From NCBI GenBank assembly GCA_019188255.1, contig JAETXT010000008.1, positions 310,001 to 374,000 of the forward strand: a DNA stretch of 64,000 nt. Direction: 5' to 3'. A program made the position numbers and the translations under genes. The DNA is from Verticillium longisporum. Taxonomy: Eukaryota; Ascomycota; Sordariomycetes; Glomerellales; Plectosphaerellaceae. Below the pieces are notes generated by a model, which worked only from the letters and a program-made list of their open reading frames with translations, ran no database searches and had not been told where the DNA came from. Below are positions 1 to 12,193 of this stretch, one piece after another (position 1 is the stretch's first letter; every line of letters begins with the position of its first letter).

Positions 1-970
1 GGGTGCGTGGCGCATCGGGCCCAGGCGGTGCCGTCGCCGCGCGCGTCTTCGTCGAGATAGTCAAACTTTTCCGTGCCTCGAAAGTTGACGAAATTGGCCC
101 TCTCGCGACCCTTGAGCAGGAGCATGGCGACGGCCATGTCCTCGCCTGTGACAACGTGGAAGCGGCGCTGAAGCCCGGCGAGCAACTCGACCATGTCCCA
201 GGTCATGGTGTACATGGCGCCGTGGGGAAAGCGAGGTCCCACGAATGCGAATAGTAGAGCTCGCCGATGACGGTGCGCTCGACGGTGGAGACGTAGCGAC
301 CGGTGCTGTTGGTCAGACGCGGCTCGAGGAAGCGGTCCCAGAAGCCGCGGGCGTTGAAAAAGAGGTCCGTGTCCATTTTGGAGACAAACTCGTACTGGTG
401 GTTGTGGTCGATGAGCCACTGGTAGAGGGCGAGCGTCTTGACCGTGTTGGCGGTCACGTCGTCCTCCTGGAGATGGTCGAGCACAATCATGTCGCCGAAC
501 GTCTGATTCTCACTCGAGACGGCGGCAGTCCAGTCGGGTCCAGGGTTGGAGACGACGAAGCGCGTGTCGACGGGCAGGTCGCCGTACATGCGCATCCAGG
601 ATGAGCGGATGATCATGCGGCGCTCCATTTCCTCGGCGGCGCAAATGACAACGGCGAGCCAGGGCCGCGGCGGGCGATCGTCGTCGACGGCATCGATCAT
701 GGGCGAGTCCGGAAACGGCTCCAATGGGTAGAGGCTCGGCGGGGAGCCCTCGACGATGCTGCCGTGGACAACGCCTATGGAGCTGGGGACCTCGTAGGGC
801 GCATGGTGGATGGTGTGCGGTCTCGTGTGCAGGAGAATGTGTGTGACGAGACCAATGGTGATGAGAAGGCTGATGGTGAAGAGGCGACGAAAGCGTGGCG
901 GAATGTGTTGGGTCAGCGAGGTCCAGATCGCCGATGGCAGCGACAGACAGGGCCGTGCCGAGAACATCAT
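1..970 (-). CDS. GT31 beta-1,3-galactosyltransferase-like type II membrane protein (partial, one frame change)
   Basis: Probably a Golgi glycosyltransferase that adds a beta-1,3-linked sugar. The ATG is at 970. Residues about 27-48 form one membrane anchor behind a short cytosolic tail. The galactosyltransferase (Pfam 01762) hallmarks follow: an ERRMIIRSSW block around residue 115, a KTLALYQW block, and the metal-binding DxD motif at D200-T201-D202 in FVSKMDTDLFF. After the LYYSHSWDLAFP segment the frame stops at 203. The expected continuation (HGAMYTMTWDMVELL, then a GEDMAVAMLLLKGRE block) is present in the next frame from about 226 down to base 1, so one base is missing near the GGGGAAA at 224-230. 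The C terminus lies outside the window. Family assignment is firm; the exact sugar and acceptor are not. Confidence 0.85.
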
Positions 971-3900
971 GAGCGACGCATGAGATGAGGGCGATTGTTT
1001 GCGCGAATGACGTTTCCCGCGACGATGGGCGTCAGTGAGGGCGATAGCAATAATGGCGGCGGCCGCAGCGGGCGGCGGCGGCGGCTGTCGTCGTTCTTGT
1101 CGCCCTTGGCAGTAGGAAGAAAGGAGGGGGAGGCGGATGGCAAGGTCGAAGTTGAAGTGAGGTTGACGCGAAGGCGAGTTGCGCGCGCGCGCGTTGGAGG
1201 TTGAGAGAGGAAAGGGAAGTCGTTAATCAAAAGGGGGCGGCAGGTCAAAAAGGGAAAGGCGAGGCAAGGCAGGCCAAGGCGAGCCAAGACGAGGTGCAAG
1301 GTAAGGCAAGGGTACCTCAGGAAGGGTCAGGTACCTAGGTAGGTCAGGAAGGGTAGGTCGGTACCTCCTTACAAAAGGGACACTAGGGCGGGGCAACAAA
1401 CAAGATGGGCACTGCTGTGAAACGCCCATCGAGGAAATGCCCATTCCACTTTATACAATCGATTCGTTTCTGCCTGGACTAGTTCCTGGGTAGGTGCTGG
1501 CCAACGCGAGGGTAGCAAGGAAGGCGAGATGGGCATTCTGGGTCCATGCTCTCTCGTGGCACGTACCTGCAAAAGCCAAAGAAAAAGAATTGAGGTGCTT
1601 GCTCCTTTACTCCCGGCCCCTGGTACTGCGACCCAAGTCAAGTCACGCTAAGGAAGGTTCCTAAAGGAGGAGGAAGGGGTGATGGGGGGTGGGGGCGTGA
1701 AGGGGAAAAACGGGAGAAGGGCGAGGGAAGGATGTAACGGGACGTACCCGCTCTCCTCCTCTTCCTCTTCGTCGCTCAGCCACGGCCCACGACCTCCAAC
1801 CTAGTACGACCTACAGCATACGGTCCACGGGTGAGCGAGACCCAGACTCGGCCGTTTGGTACCAAGAGGCTTGGGTCACTTAGCAGCTAGGGAGGGGGCA
1901 GTCGCGGTTTCACCTCCACAATTTTCGTGTCGAGGCCAGAGACGTGTCTGTGCGCCCGTGCCCCCCTGGCCGCCATCCCGGGGTGGCTGCCTGGTGGGGG
2001 CCTTTTTGAGGCCACAGGCAATGGGCAGACGACGGTTGGTCAGGGCGGGAAAGGCTTGAATTGGGACCTCCCCTCCCCTTGCAACCTGCCGGGTGGCTCG
2101 ACTGGGCTGATGAGATTATGGTGTGCAGAAAGAATTACACAGGAAGAGAGAACCCCAGCCCCATCTCTCCGTTGTGGCCGTACAGCAGGCAGGATCGACT
2201 GCGCGCTGGCGGAATCGAGAAATAGGCAATGCCGCGCAATTGGCGTGACGGTGGGTGGCCTTGTGACGTACGTACCGAGGCCACGGCAGTCACCTGTGCT
2301 TGGGAAACAGGGCAGCACAAGACACTTTGTGGGATCGAAGCAGACGGAGCAAGGAATTGGCAGTCTTTCTGGCAGCACTAGCTCTTCAGACCTATGGGGC
2401 GGGCAGAAGAACTTGGCATATCAGACTAAGATCATGTCTTGTCGAGGCCACGATTCGCAATTGCAGTGAAGCCCTCCGAGATGGACCACGCAACCGCCAA
2501 CGCTGCCCAAGCCCGTCGTGGCATCATCGTCATCATCTTCATCATCTCTCTGACCCGTCCGCCGTGCTGGCAAACGGTGGGTTCACCATGTGCACGTGAC
2601 CAAGCTTCAGTTGCGCGGCGCGCGCTGGCTTCGAGCGTTGGACATGGACATGGACATTGACATTGGCATGACGCCTGCCATGCCGGCACTGCATTCCTGC
2701 TTCCTGCTTCCTTCCTCCCTACCACCGCGACGTTTCCCCCTCCCCCGTCATCTTTCATCTTCACCGCAAGTCACTGTCGAACACCTGCATCCTTCAATGG
2801 ATCTGCACCAAAGGCTGGGGCCGCACTACCAAGGGACTGAGACTCGAATTGAGGGGCCGTCTACTCTGCTCTGGCGACGCAGGCAAATCACGATCCATCT
2901 CACGCCAAGGATGCGCCAACCCCTGGGTCGTCACTGCCGTCTAAAATTGGCGGGAAATGAGCTGGGACCCGCCGTTTTTAATATCCAATTACAGCCTACA
3001 GGCGCCAGACGGCACGTGCGTTAGCGCACGCCCCATGCAGCTCAGCCTCCTCCTCGCCTTCCTGTTGCTGCTGCTGCTGCTGCTACTGCTAAGGCACCTC
3101 ATGTACGCGCAGGCAGGTAGGCACGCACGTAGGCAGCTGCGGCGCTGCATGATATCCGCGAGGGGCAGGGACGTGGCTCCTTGTCCTCGGACTGCAACTG
3201 ACAACCGTACATGCATGCGACTTCAGTCGTTCCACGTTGATCTTTTGTGTTGCATTGCTCGCGAGACGAGGGCTCCCGATCACCGTCCCAAACCTGCGGC
3301 TGACGCTGCTGCGGATGCTGATGCGGATGCTGATGCTGATGCAGTGCAGGAGCCTCATTCCTTCATCCGCATCCGCTGCACGCCCGCCTACCGGTATATT
3401 TCCGTCGCGTCATCCTGCGCCGATCATCGTCAGCCTGTCCGGCACCGCCCACTCCTGCTGCTGCGTCGCGTCTGCGCTATCTCCACCACCGCCAATCTGC
3501 ACATAGAATAGATTTTCGTGCCGCATGAGCCCTACCGCCCGACAGCCTACCGCGACTGACAAGGTCGTTTCGAATTATAGAAACACACTCAAGACGCCGC
3601 CGCGTCGATGCATGGTAGTTGAGATCAACGGGTAGGTAGCACTGCCGCCCGGCCGACCGCCCTTTCCCCACCAACGTAACACGCCAAGGCAGTGCCGACT
3701 ACCGCACCGGGACCCGACCCCGCGAACGCCAGACCTCACACACACACGCACACACTACGCAAGGTGCAGGACGAGAACGGTCCCCCTTTTTCATACCCCA
3801 TGACGTTGACACACGTGTGCGACGTGATAGACGGAAGGGGGCGTCGTGATAGCTCCGTCTGCCGCACGTATCGCGACCCCGGTGCCATGTCCTGTTCCTC

Positions 3901-4732
3901 AATGGGCGACGAACGGCCCCTTCCTTCTCGCCCGCTACCGCTGTGCAACGTGCTGAACATCCTCCAGCCTGATCCTGCTGGTGGCTGTGACGAGGAGACC
4001 GGCGTGCTGATGGATGTACGACTCCAGAAAACGCACTCCATGCAGATTATGCCTTGTGAAAGGATCCGATGTGCTGGCATCCGCATGGCTTGCCCGGTCT
4101 GCCATGTTGCTTTCGTCTCGCTGTGTCGTGAATTGTATCCATCGTCTGTCAGAGCGTATGAAAGCCCTTGCAGGCTCAAAGGCCACATGCCACTTTGATT
4201 CCGAAGACAGGTCAGGCTGCGCAAAGGCTCAACGGTGGTCGCACCGTCAAAGTCACTGCATGCGACCTCGAAGCAATGGCAGGAGGTGTCCCACTCAGTG
4301 TGACCCAAAGTTCATGCAACCAAGACGAGTACTGTCAACGTCAACGCCTGTCGACCTGCTGCAGATTGCCGCCAAAGACAATTCGTCGTACTCGTTGCGA
4401 GACTCGATGGCTGACCCTAGGAATTGCAGATGACGACGAGAATGTTTGAATGTAGTAGATTACGACTAAGATAAGAAATGTAGAGAGTGTTGTGTTTGTG
4501 TTGGCCATACTCAAGCCCCCGTAGTCCTGAACGCCTCCCAAACCTGTTCCATTCAACGCCAACCGGAAAGAAAGGAAAAAGAGAGCGTCTTCAGCGTTCT
4601 TGCCCTCGACGACTGACTAAAACAAAGGGGAATCTCGGCATGTAAATAGTTGCAACCAAAAGAAACAACCAAGAAGGAAATATGCAGAAAAAAAGTACGA
4701 AAAACCAGAGCCCACGGCCGGCTCTGACATGC
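971..4732. other. Intergenic region without supported gene, simple repeats
   Basis: Several open frames of 60-190 codons exist on both strands but none shows a recognisable domain. They overlap each other in conflicting frames, as expected in GC-rich fungal intergenic DNA. Visible structure: a GGTACC/TAGGTAGG-rich stretch (1309-1372), a CTG/GCT triplet run (about 3063-3092), a GATGCG/GATGCT hexamer run (about 3311-3345) and a CA run (3737-3755). It probably contains the upstream region of the glycosyltransferase gene and the 3' end of the NRPS-like transcript. Confidence 0.6.
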
Positions 4733-7700
4733 TCAGCTGTCCCAGATGGCGCCATAGGCCGGCACGCCCCGCGTCTCGAGGCCATACACGACCTTCTTGG
4801 TGATCTTCTCGTTGGCGATGATGATCACAGCCTCAGCGTTGAAGCTTTTGGCCAGGTTGTAGCCCATCTTGACGAGGTCGGGGCGGCCAAGCTTCTTGGT
4901 GTCGTGGATGACAGCATCGGGGATCTTGCCCTTGATTGTGCGCAAAAGACCTTCGCCAAAGGTCTTCTCAGGCTGTTTCGTAGACCAGATGAGTTGCGTG
5001 GCGCACGAAGGATTCTGGATGTGACCAAGCACAGGACCGATCCCGGATCCTGTGGCGATGACCACGACGCGGTTGAAGAGCGTCGCGATGCGCATGACGC
5101 CGCAAGTGGGGACACCACGCACCCACATGTGCGTTGGAGGCTTCTCAATACAAGCTCGCGTCCAATCACCAGCGTTGGAGACGACGAGAGAGTAGCCCTT
5201 GGGTCGACCATCGACAGGCTCCGGGGCGGGAATGGTGGCAAAGGAGTGCCATTCAAGAAGAGGTCGATGGGAGATGCGTGTGAACGAGCCGTTGACAGGC
5301 ACTGTGTAGTCAAAGTGCAGGCGGATGGCGTGGTTTGACAAGACTTCGGCATCGACTGAGACCTTGCGGAGGAAGAACCAGGATGATGCAATGCTCAAGG
5401 TCGCGACGGTGAGCAGCCAGAAGGCGGGCGACCGGACACAAGCATCGCCAAGCGACAGGTCGGTGGCCTTGTCATCATTGGTTTTCAGAACAATCTGTGC
5501 CCAGAAGAGGCCAAGCATGGTCCATCCAACGAAGCGGTGAGTCTTTTCGAAGAGGTTGTGGTACGTCTTCCTGATGGAGGGGTATGCCAGGACAAACATA
5601 ACCATGAACAGAGCAGACAGCATCCATGAGATGACCTTGGTGGCCAGTGACTGCCTGCCCCAGCCAGAACACTGAGAGAACATGCATACCGTGTCGCTGA
5701 TGTTGGAAGCAAGAAGCCACAAGCCTGCACACACTGCAGCTCCTGAATGAACTCCACCGAGGTGGTAGATCTTGGCACACCGAGACCTGATGCACAGCGG
5801 CCACGATTTCGGCACATTGCAGGTGATTGTGTAAAGAGCGTTGATGACGAATTCTTGGCGGACAAGAACAGCGGTGGCGAGGTTGATGGATGTGATTGTA
5901 CCGATCCATTCTTGCGTTGGCCCTGCCAACACAAGTGCAATAACGGCAGCAATGTTGAAAAGACCAACAAGCGTGAATAGGCGGCGGTAGACGATAAGCA
6001 GGCGATTGCGCAGGTTGCGGAATGGCTTGCGGTGCGTCTTGGAGGGAACATCTTCGTCCAGGTGGCCCTTTTCGTCTGGGGTCGGGATGTCGGAGGCCGA
6101 CAAGACCGAGTTGACTTCTGTAACACTCGACGTGGACGAAATGGACCTCGCCTTCTCCACTGCGGTGACCTTGGAGCGGATGGACTTGCCTGAGGCGCTC
6201 TCACATATGGTGGATGCGTCGTCTTCAGGCGTGATAGCGAAGGACCGCAGAGCCTTCTTGTCGATCTTGCCGTTGGGAGTGAGAGGCAGGGTTGCAAGAC
6301 GATGGAATTTGCTAGGAATGGCGTAGTAGGGTTGACGACCCTTAATGTGTTCCTTCAGTGCATCAAGGTTGCAGTGTTTGGGCGTCACGAAGCCATGGAT
6401 CTCTTCGTCGATCAGAAGGGCGGCCGCTCTGTCGACCTCGCAGAAAGTGTTCATGGACGACGTCACGCCATCAAGCTCGACACGGAAGCCCTAAGAGAAA
6501 GTCAGATGACCGAGTCGACTGGGTGAAGTGAAGAGCAGACGACGTGTCTTACCTTGATCTTGACCTGGTCATCCACGCGGCCCAGGATATCCACCGATCC
6601 GTCGGCCGCCCAGCGGCAGAGATCCCCGTGTTGTACATCATGGACCTGTTGCCGAGTCAGCGATGTCACTTAGTCGATCACCAGACTGACTCACCCATCG
6701 TTCACAAAGGGGTCGCGCTTGTATTTCTCGGCCGTCTTTTCCGGCAACTTGACATAGCCGCGCGAGACGCCAAGGCCACCCGCCCACATGATACCCGCCT
6801 CGCCGACCCCGACAGGGGTGCCATCCTCGTCGAGCAGGTAGACGTTGTTATTGGGCGTGGGTCTGCCGATCGAGAGAGGCTGCCCGGGGACGTGTGCATG
6901 CATCGTGTTGACGATGGTGGTCTCGGTCGGGCCGCAGCAGTTGTAATATCGGCCATGCGTCGCCCACGTGTCGGCCAGCCTTCGGGAAGATCAGCATGAT
7001 AAGCGAGACATGAAGATGGAATATCAAGCATACCTTTGAGAACTCGGCTCCCCTGCAGTAGCGACAGCCCGGATATTTGGGTAATCGCGGGGATCGTACT
7101 TGGCGAGTATGCTGGGCGTGCAGATAAGAACATCCATCTAAATCCTGGTCAGCTACGCTCACCCCTCTCTGTCAACGTCACTGACTTGTTGGAGGGCCTG
7201 CACCCAGTTCGAACCGCGCAGGATCAGAGTACCACCGTTGCAGAGACAACCGAGCATCTCCCAAGCAGCTGTAAAGGTGGGGTTAGTCAAGGCTGTTACG
7301 GGATGGAAGTACCGCTACGTACCCATATCGAAGCTGATGTTCAGGATCTGACCAACGCGTGTGCCGGACCCAATGTCCAGTCGTCCTGGTGACAGGCACA
7401 CTAGATTTGTGACATTCCGGTGAGTCACGTCAACTCCCTTGGGCGTTCCCGTTGTGCCTAAATCTGTCAGATAATTTCCCGTAAGCGAAAGGGACGAAGA
7501 CATACCTGAGGTATAGATGACATAGCACCCAGAGTCAGACGTGGCCAGGTCTTGTGGCGTTGTGGACTTTTCATAGTCGTCCGCCTCCGGAACGTCGTCC
7601 CCGTCAATGGCGATGACGTTGCTGACACCGGACCCAGCCAGGCGGTGCTGGGTGGACCGGAGGACCAAGACAGTGCGTCCACCAGTTTGTTCTAGAACGA

Positions 7701-8208
7701 AACGCAGGGTCGAGTCTGGCACGACGCCACCGTCGAGTGGCACGTATTGGGCGCCACACGTAAGGATTGACATGATGCCGACCAACATATCGACACCCCT
7801 TTTGACGACCAGGGGCACCCGATCGCCTGGGCCGACACCAAGCTGGCGGAGCCGATGTGTAAGTCGCGCGCTACGCTGGGCCAGATCTCGGTACGTAATC
7901 TGACGTTCGGGCTGGGCGGAAAGATCGCGCGCCGCGACAACGTCAGGTTGAACGCGTGCATGATGAAAGAAAGCTTGCGTGACTGTTGTGAAACGGGGGC
8001 GGCTCGTGGGCCATGTGTGAAGGACAGAGGAGGGCAGCAGGGCGCCGCAGGAACGATGCTCTCCATCATGGTGGGCGGCGCGGTGAAGTGACCGGCTTGG
8101 ATAATGGATATGTCTCGATGATGTGACTTCGTCATCAAGAGGATGAAAGAGGGGGTGATAGGAATGAGAGATGAAGAGGAGATGTTGCTGGCTTGAGGAG
8201 AGCAACAA
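4733..8208 (-). CDS. NRPS-like protein: adenylation domain fused to membrane ferric-reductase-like domain, no carrier domain
   Basis: Exons: 7506-8208, 7323-7457, 7186-7268, 7034-7137, 6695-6979, 6553-6645, 4733-6490; all six introns are GT-AG, 48-62 bp. About 1,050 residues. The first half is an AMP-forming adenylation domain with the core motifs YTSGTTGTPKGV, NCCGPTET, YNTGDLCRW, GRVDDQVKIKGFRVEL and NGKIDKKAL. About 90 polar residues follow, without the GGxS phosphopantetheine site of a carrier domain. Then come about six membrane segments and a flavin/NAD-binding reductase half (EWHSF, then ATGSGIGP). It probably activates a carboxylic acid as adenylate and may pass it to the reductase; the substrate is unknown. 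Exon 6 needs one extra base in the C run 6624-6627 to restore NTGDL. The start is uncertain: the ATG at 8208 is in frame, but an ATG at 8069 (MMESIV) would fit better if one base is missing shortly after it. Confidence 0.85.
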
Positions 8209-10356
8209 AAGTCATCCCTCAACCACGCTGACGAGGGCTCTTAAATAGTCGTAACGACCACGCCGAGCCCTCGCATCCCCACGAGACCTCAACGTGAATC
8301 CCCCTACCTTCCTTGATGGGACGGACCGTCTGACGGCCGCTGTTGAGTCAACGAAGGGTCTTCCGGATCGAGGAATGGAGTGCGCGGAGACGGCATCCCT
8401 TGGCCCTGCTTGGTCGATGAGGTCGCATCGACAACAGCTCCGTGCGTGATTAACGCGGTCCGCCTCGTCTGCAGACAGCTTGGCTAGGGTCTCGGTGACC
8501 TTCTCCTTGGAGTCCACATCGGCGATGCAGTGATGTGATGGTGCGTTGAGGGTACAGATGAGCTAGGGTTCGAGGCATGTATCAACGAACTGTTCTTGAA
8601 AGATAGAAAGGCTTTCGGCCGTCGTCATTGGTCGCGACCCCTGCTGCTTCTGATTGATGCATGCTCGTTCGACACGCGAGGGATGATATCTCTGTCCTGA
8701 TGGGCAAATAGGTCGTGGTTGGCGAGGTAGCGTCGTCAGCCTAGCGGAAGGTCTGACACCTCAAACGGTCCGTTGAGGACCGCTGGTGCGGCCACGCGTG
8801 TCGACGAACGACTGGTCGGAAAAGGGCCTGCCCAACGGCCACGGGCTGCTGAAAAGTTGGTCTGAAGTTGGCAGGGAGTGGAAAGGGTCCAAGACAAGAC
8901 GAACTGATCTGGCGGGGATCAGCACCGGAAAGATCCCGGCGTTGCTCTGCAGTCCCTCCCGGGTGGGAGGAGGTAAGACTTGATGGCCCTGTCCATCGGC
9001 GGGCTATTCGCTGTCACCCTCAAAAGGGAAGGAGCCATGACGGATGTTGGGAATGTCATTGTCGTCCAGTTGGGGCGGCACGGGTTGACCTGAATCAGAC
9101 AGGTCGTGGTACTCGCGACATTCGTCTGCACGAAGGCGTCTGCGGTTGTGGGCTGACAGATGGCTTACCAACAGCACTGCATGTTGCGAAGAAGGTGGTG
9201 ATGCGGCGGTCATTGTTCGTCAGCCCGGCCACGGTGGGAGACGGTCAATCTACGAGCGCCCCGGATAGCCGCGAGTGGTGCGATTACCCCGCGACTCGAT
9301 GATCGCCGTGAGGGACCCTCCTGCAGGGGCAATGCCGACGTGGGAGCGAGCGTGCGTTCGGGCAGGCAGTGAAGCTAGCATCCCGCATCGCAGCGGCGCT
9401 GGGCATTTCGGCGAAACTCAGAGAGGCTGCAGGATCTGAGAGGGCCCAGCAAGGTTGCGGGTGACTTGGAGAAGCGCCTCGGATGGGTCGCTCCGCGTCC
9501 CTTTGGACGCAATTGCCGCTACGCGTCAAGGCAACGGTGCAACCAATTCGTGACAGGTTTAATGACTGCCGGGGGTGGAGGAATGCGAAGACTGGCCGAA
9601 TCGGCCCAATCCAGCTTCGAGTTTCGAGGGAGCTTCCAGAGTCTGGCCCGGGTCGCCATCCGCACAGATCATGAGATGATGGCCAGCACGGTCGTCCACC
9701 AGCAAGCACCCTTTGTTCACCCTGTCCCTTTTTCCCGCCGGGAAGCGGGGAGGAGGGGCGGCACAGCTTCGGAACGTCGTACCAAGATGGCGAGCGGATG
9801 ATCATCGCTGATGTTTTGCCTGAACAGGACGCGACGGCTGCCTTGGGCACCGGATGTAACTCCGACGTCGTGCATGAGGTTGCACGCCGCGCAACGACGA
9901 GCAGGTTTGTCGACTCCCAACGTGAACTGAACACCAGAAAGACGCCGTATCCGCAGCAGCGTTGATCCCGCGACGCTGGCTCAGGAAGAACTGCTGTCTT
10001 CAACCCTCGTGTCGCAGTGTCCACACGTGTGGTTACACGTGGGGTTCGTCGCGGCCAATTCCAACTGCTGATCCATTCTGGACGGGCCAGGAGATGGGAG
10101 AGCTATCGATCAATCAGCCAGCGTGATCAGCTCCCTTGAATGGGGAACTTTGGGGGTATTTGAGGGACGTTGTCGCCCGGATCCTGTTCCCCGGGTGATG
10201 GTTCCAGCACAATTCGCCCTTCTCAGCTGGAGATTGACATTTGGGAATCCAGCCCGGCTTGCTTGCTTTTTCTTGACTCCCGCCTCGTTGCCCTTTCGAC
10301 TCAGCTTTTTTTCCCCCTTCCCTTCATCATTTCTCATCGCCGCACGTTCCACGACC
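8209..10356. other. Intergenic region, no supported gene
   Basis: Divergent promoter space between the NRPS-like gene (-) and the hydratase gene (+). A 101-codon frame (8212-8517, -) and a 246-codon frame (9284-10024, -) were read and have no recognisable motif. The latter is rich in Arg, Pro, Ser and Cys in the manner of non-coding GC-rich DNA. A pyrimidine-rich leader (about 10,270-10,345) precedes the hydratase ATG. Confidence 0.55.
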
Positions 10357-11660
10357 ATGACGGAGGGAGTCGCCATCAGCTCACCTCGCCCGGCCACGAC
10401 GCCGGTGGTCGTCCTCGCGTCGACGCCGGCGGATGGAGTCAGGGTGCTGGCGCTGAATCGTCCGTCCAAGCGCAATGCGCTGTCGCAAGAGCTGATTGAC
10501 GTGTTCCTTGGCCATCTCAGGGCGGCATCGGCAGACGATAGCGTTCGTGTCATCATCGTGACAGGGAGCAGCAGCTTTTTCTGCGGTAAGGCGGGCAGGC
10601 AGACATGGAGATTGTCATGTCTCACCATCTGGCCCCGCCACTGCGTTGTCACAGCTGACATGTCAATCAGCGGGTGCGGACATTAAGGAGATTTCTGCGC
10701 TCGGTGCTGAAGAAGCGCGTCAACGGCGGTATCTCGAGGATCTCTGCACAGGGATGCGTGGGGCGCGCAAGCCCTTGATTGCCGCTGTCGAGGGCATGGC
10801 GGTAGGTGGCGATCAGGCGGCGGCATCTATTGATCATGTATTGATCATGGGGGCACATGAGGCTAACGAGCGGTGTGATTCCCTGACAGCTCGGCGGTGG
10901 GTTCGAACTAGCATTGATGGTACGTGATCCTCGAACGAGGGGAGAAGAGGGGAGAGAGACGAGGAAGGACGAGGTCATGTCAACGATGTCTGAGACGCGC
11001 GCGATGTGCTGAGGTTGAGAAGGTGCGCTAATGTGGATCCCGATTGGTACAGTGCGATCTCATTTTCGCTGCACACGGCAGTCGCTTCGGGCTCCCGGAG
11101 GTCACAATCGGCCTGCTGCCCGGTGCAGGGGGCACCCAGAGGTTGACGAACGCCATGGGTAAATTTAGAGTAAGCTTTGTTGTTGCGCGTTGCGCGCATC
11201 GGCAGACGGCCACGTTTCTGATTCTGACCACGACGACAGGCCATGAAGATGATCCTGTTAGGCGCACCCATCCCAGCCTCCGAGGCCCTCGACGCCGGTC
11301 TCGTGGCCGCGCTGTTTGACGACGGCCAAGTGCTCGACAACGTTCTCGCCGTCGCCCAACGCCTGGCCAGCTCGAGCCGGATTGCATTGTCTCTGGCCAA
11401 AGAATCCATCTGCAGAGGTACGCAACCTGCTCCTTTGTGTTCCCGTCCCGCCTTGCCCCGGACCGCGTCCCCGGGCCCGAGGGGGTTCCACAAGATGTTG
11501 ACTTGTCCCGAAACACCGAGCTCACAGGAATGCAGCCGATGATTTGGGTCGCGACGACGATTTTGAGCGAAGCCTCTATTACTATTCATTCGGCACGCGG
11601 CACAAGACCGAAGGCGTGGCAGCATTTCTGGGCAAGCGAAGCCCCGAGTGGCCGAATTAA
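10357..11660 (+). CDS. Enoyl-CoA hydratase/isomerase family protein
   Basis: Exons 10357-10585, 10671-10801, 10890-10919, 11053-11169, 11240-11417, 11536-11660 give an unbroken 269-residue protein. It is a crotonase-fold enzyme, expected to hydrate 2-enoyl-CoA in fatty-acid or branched-chain amino-acid breakdown. The oxyanion-hole segments CAGADIKE and LGGGFELALM are intact. Both catalytic glutamates of classical hydratases are present 20 residues apart: E126 in GGGFE and E146 in LPEVTIG. Also present are PGAGGTQRL and the C-terminal ALSLAKESI and EGVAAFLGKRSPEW blocks. The 30-bp third exon carries the GGGFE motif. The reading frame stays open upstream to 10123; a start there would add a hydrophobic, arginine-containing leader that could act in mitochondrial targeting. 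The ATG at 10357 is preferred because family homology begins just after it. No PTS1 tripeptide is seen. Confidence 0.92.
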
Positions 11661-12193
11661 GGTTCGTCAGGGGTCAACACCGGCAAGGAAAGGGGCGCAG
11701 ACCGGGTTCATGGGTGTCACTCGACGCACTGCCGAGTCAGTGCGTGCCCTGTCAGGAGCATCCTGTCAGGAGCATCATTAATCAGGAACCCGATTTACCT
11801 ATACATTCATCTTTCCGAGGAATGTGACGTGGGGATCAATTGGTATTGCCAACCTCATCGTGGTGGGGGCGCCGTGGGATGTGGTCCGGATGACAACATG
11901 GCAGGCACTCACTATTTTCACTTTCGGTCAGGACCTCGAATGTTTGCACACCAAATTTCGCTTTCGCTTTCCTCTGGTGCTATCTATCTACCTATCTACC
12001 TGTCTATCCATCTATCCATCTACCTACGCCGAAGCCATGACGTATCCCCGAGGGCAAACATGAGACAAAGGAAAACGGTAAAATGAGTGATTCGGACACA
12101 ACACGTAACACAAAGACTCAATGAAAAACCTAGGGAATGTGTTCTCAGCCACGCATCTGGCACGTGAGCTTCCGTGAATCTGCAGCATTGCGC
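11661..12193. other. Intergenic, CTAT/CTAC tetranucleotide run
   Basis: Space between two convergent genes. It contains a degenerate CTAT/CTAC/CCAT tetranucleotide repeat at about 11,979-12,027 and a duplicated 12-mer-like CTGTCAGGAGCAT at 11,751-11,775. No gene was recognised. Confidence 0.6.

Noticed and set aside
1927..2469. 180-codon plus-strand open frame in the first intergenic region
   Set aside because: No domain, low-complexity Arg/Gly/Ser text, overlapped by similar frames on both strands; typical chance frame in GC-rich DNA.
3692..4308. Overlapping 168- and 190-codon frames on opposite strands
   Set aside because: They encode a CA-repeat-derived HTHTHT/VCVCV stretch and show no recognisable protein features.
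8212..8517. 101-codon minus-strand frame upstream of the NRPS-like gene
   Set aside because: The first 30 residues look plausible but the rest is Arg-rich and featureless; it overlaps the promoter side of the NRPS-like gene.
9284..10024. 246-codon minus-strand frame
   Set aside because: No motif, composition (Arg, Pro, Ser, Cys) like non-coding GC-rich DNA, contradicted by open frames on the other strand.
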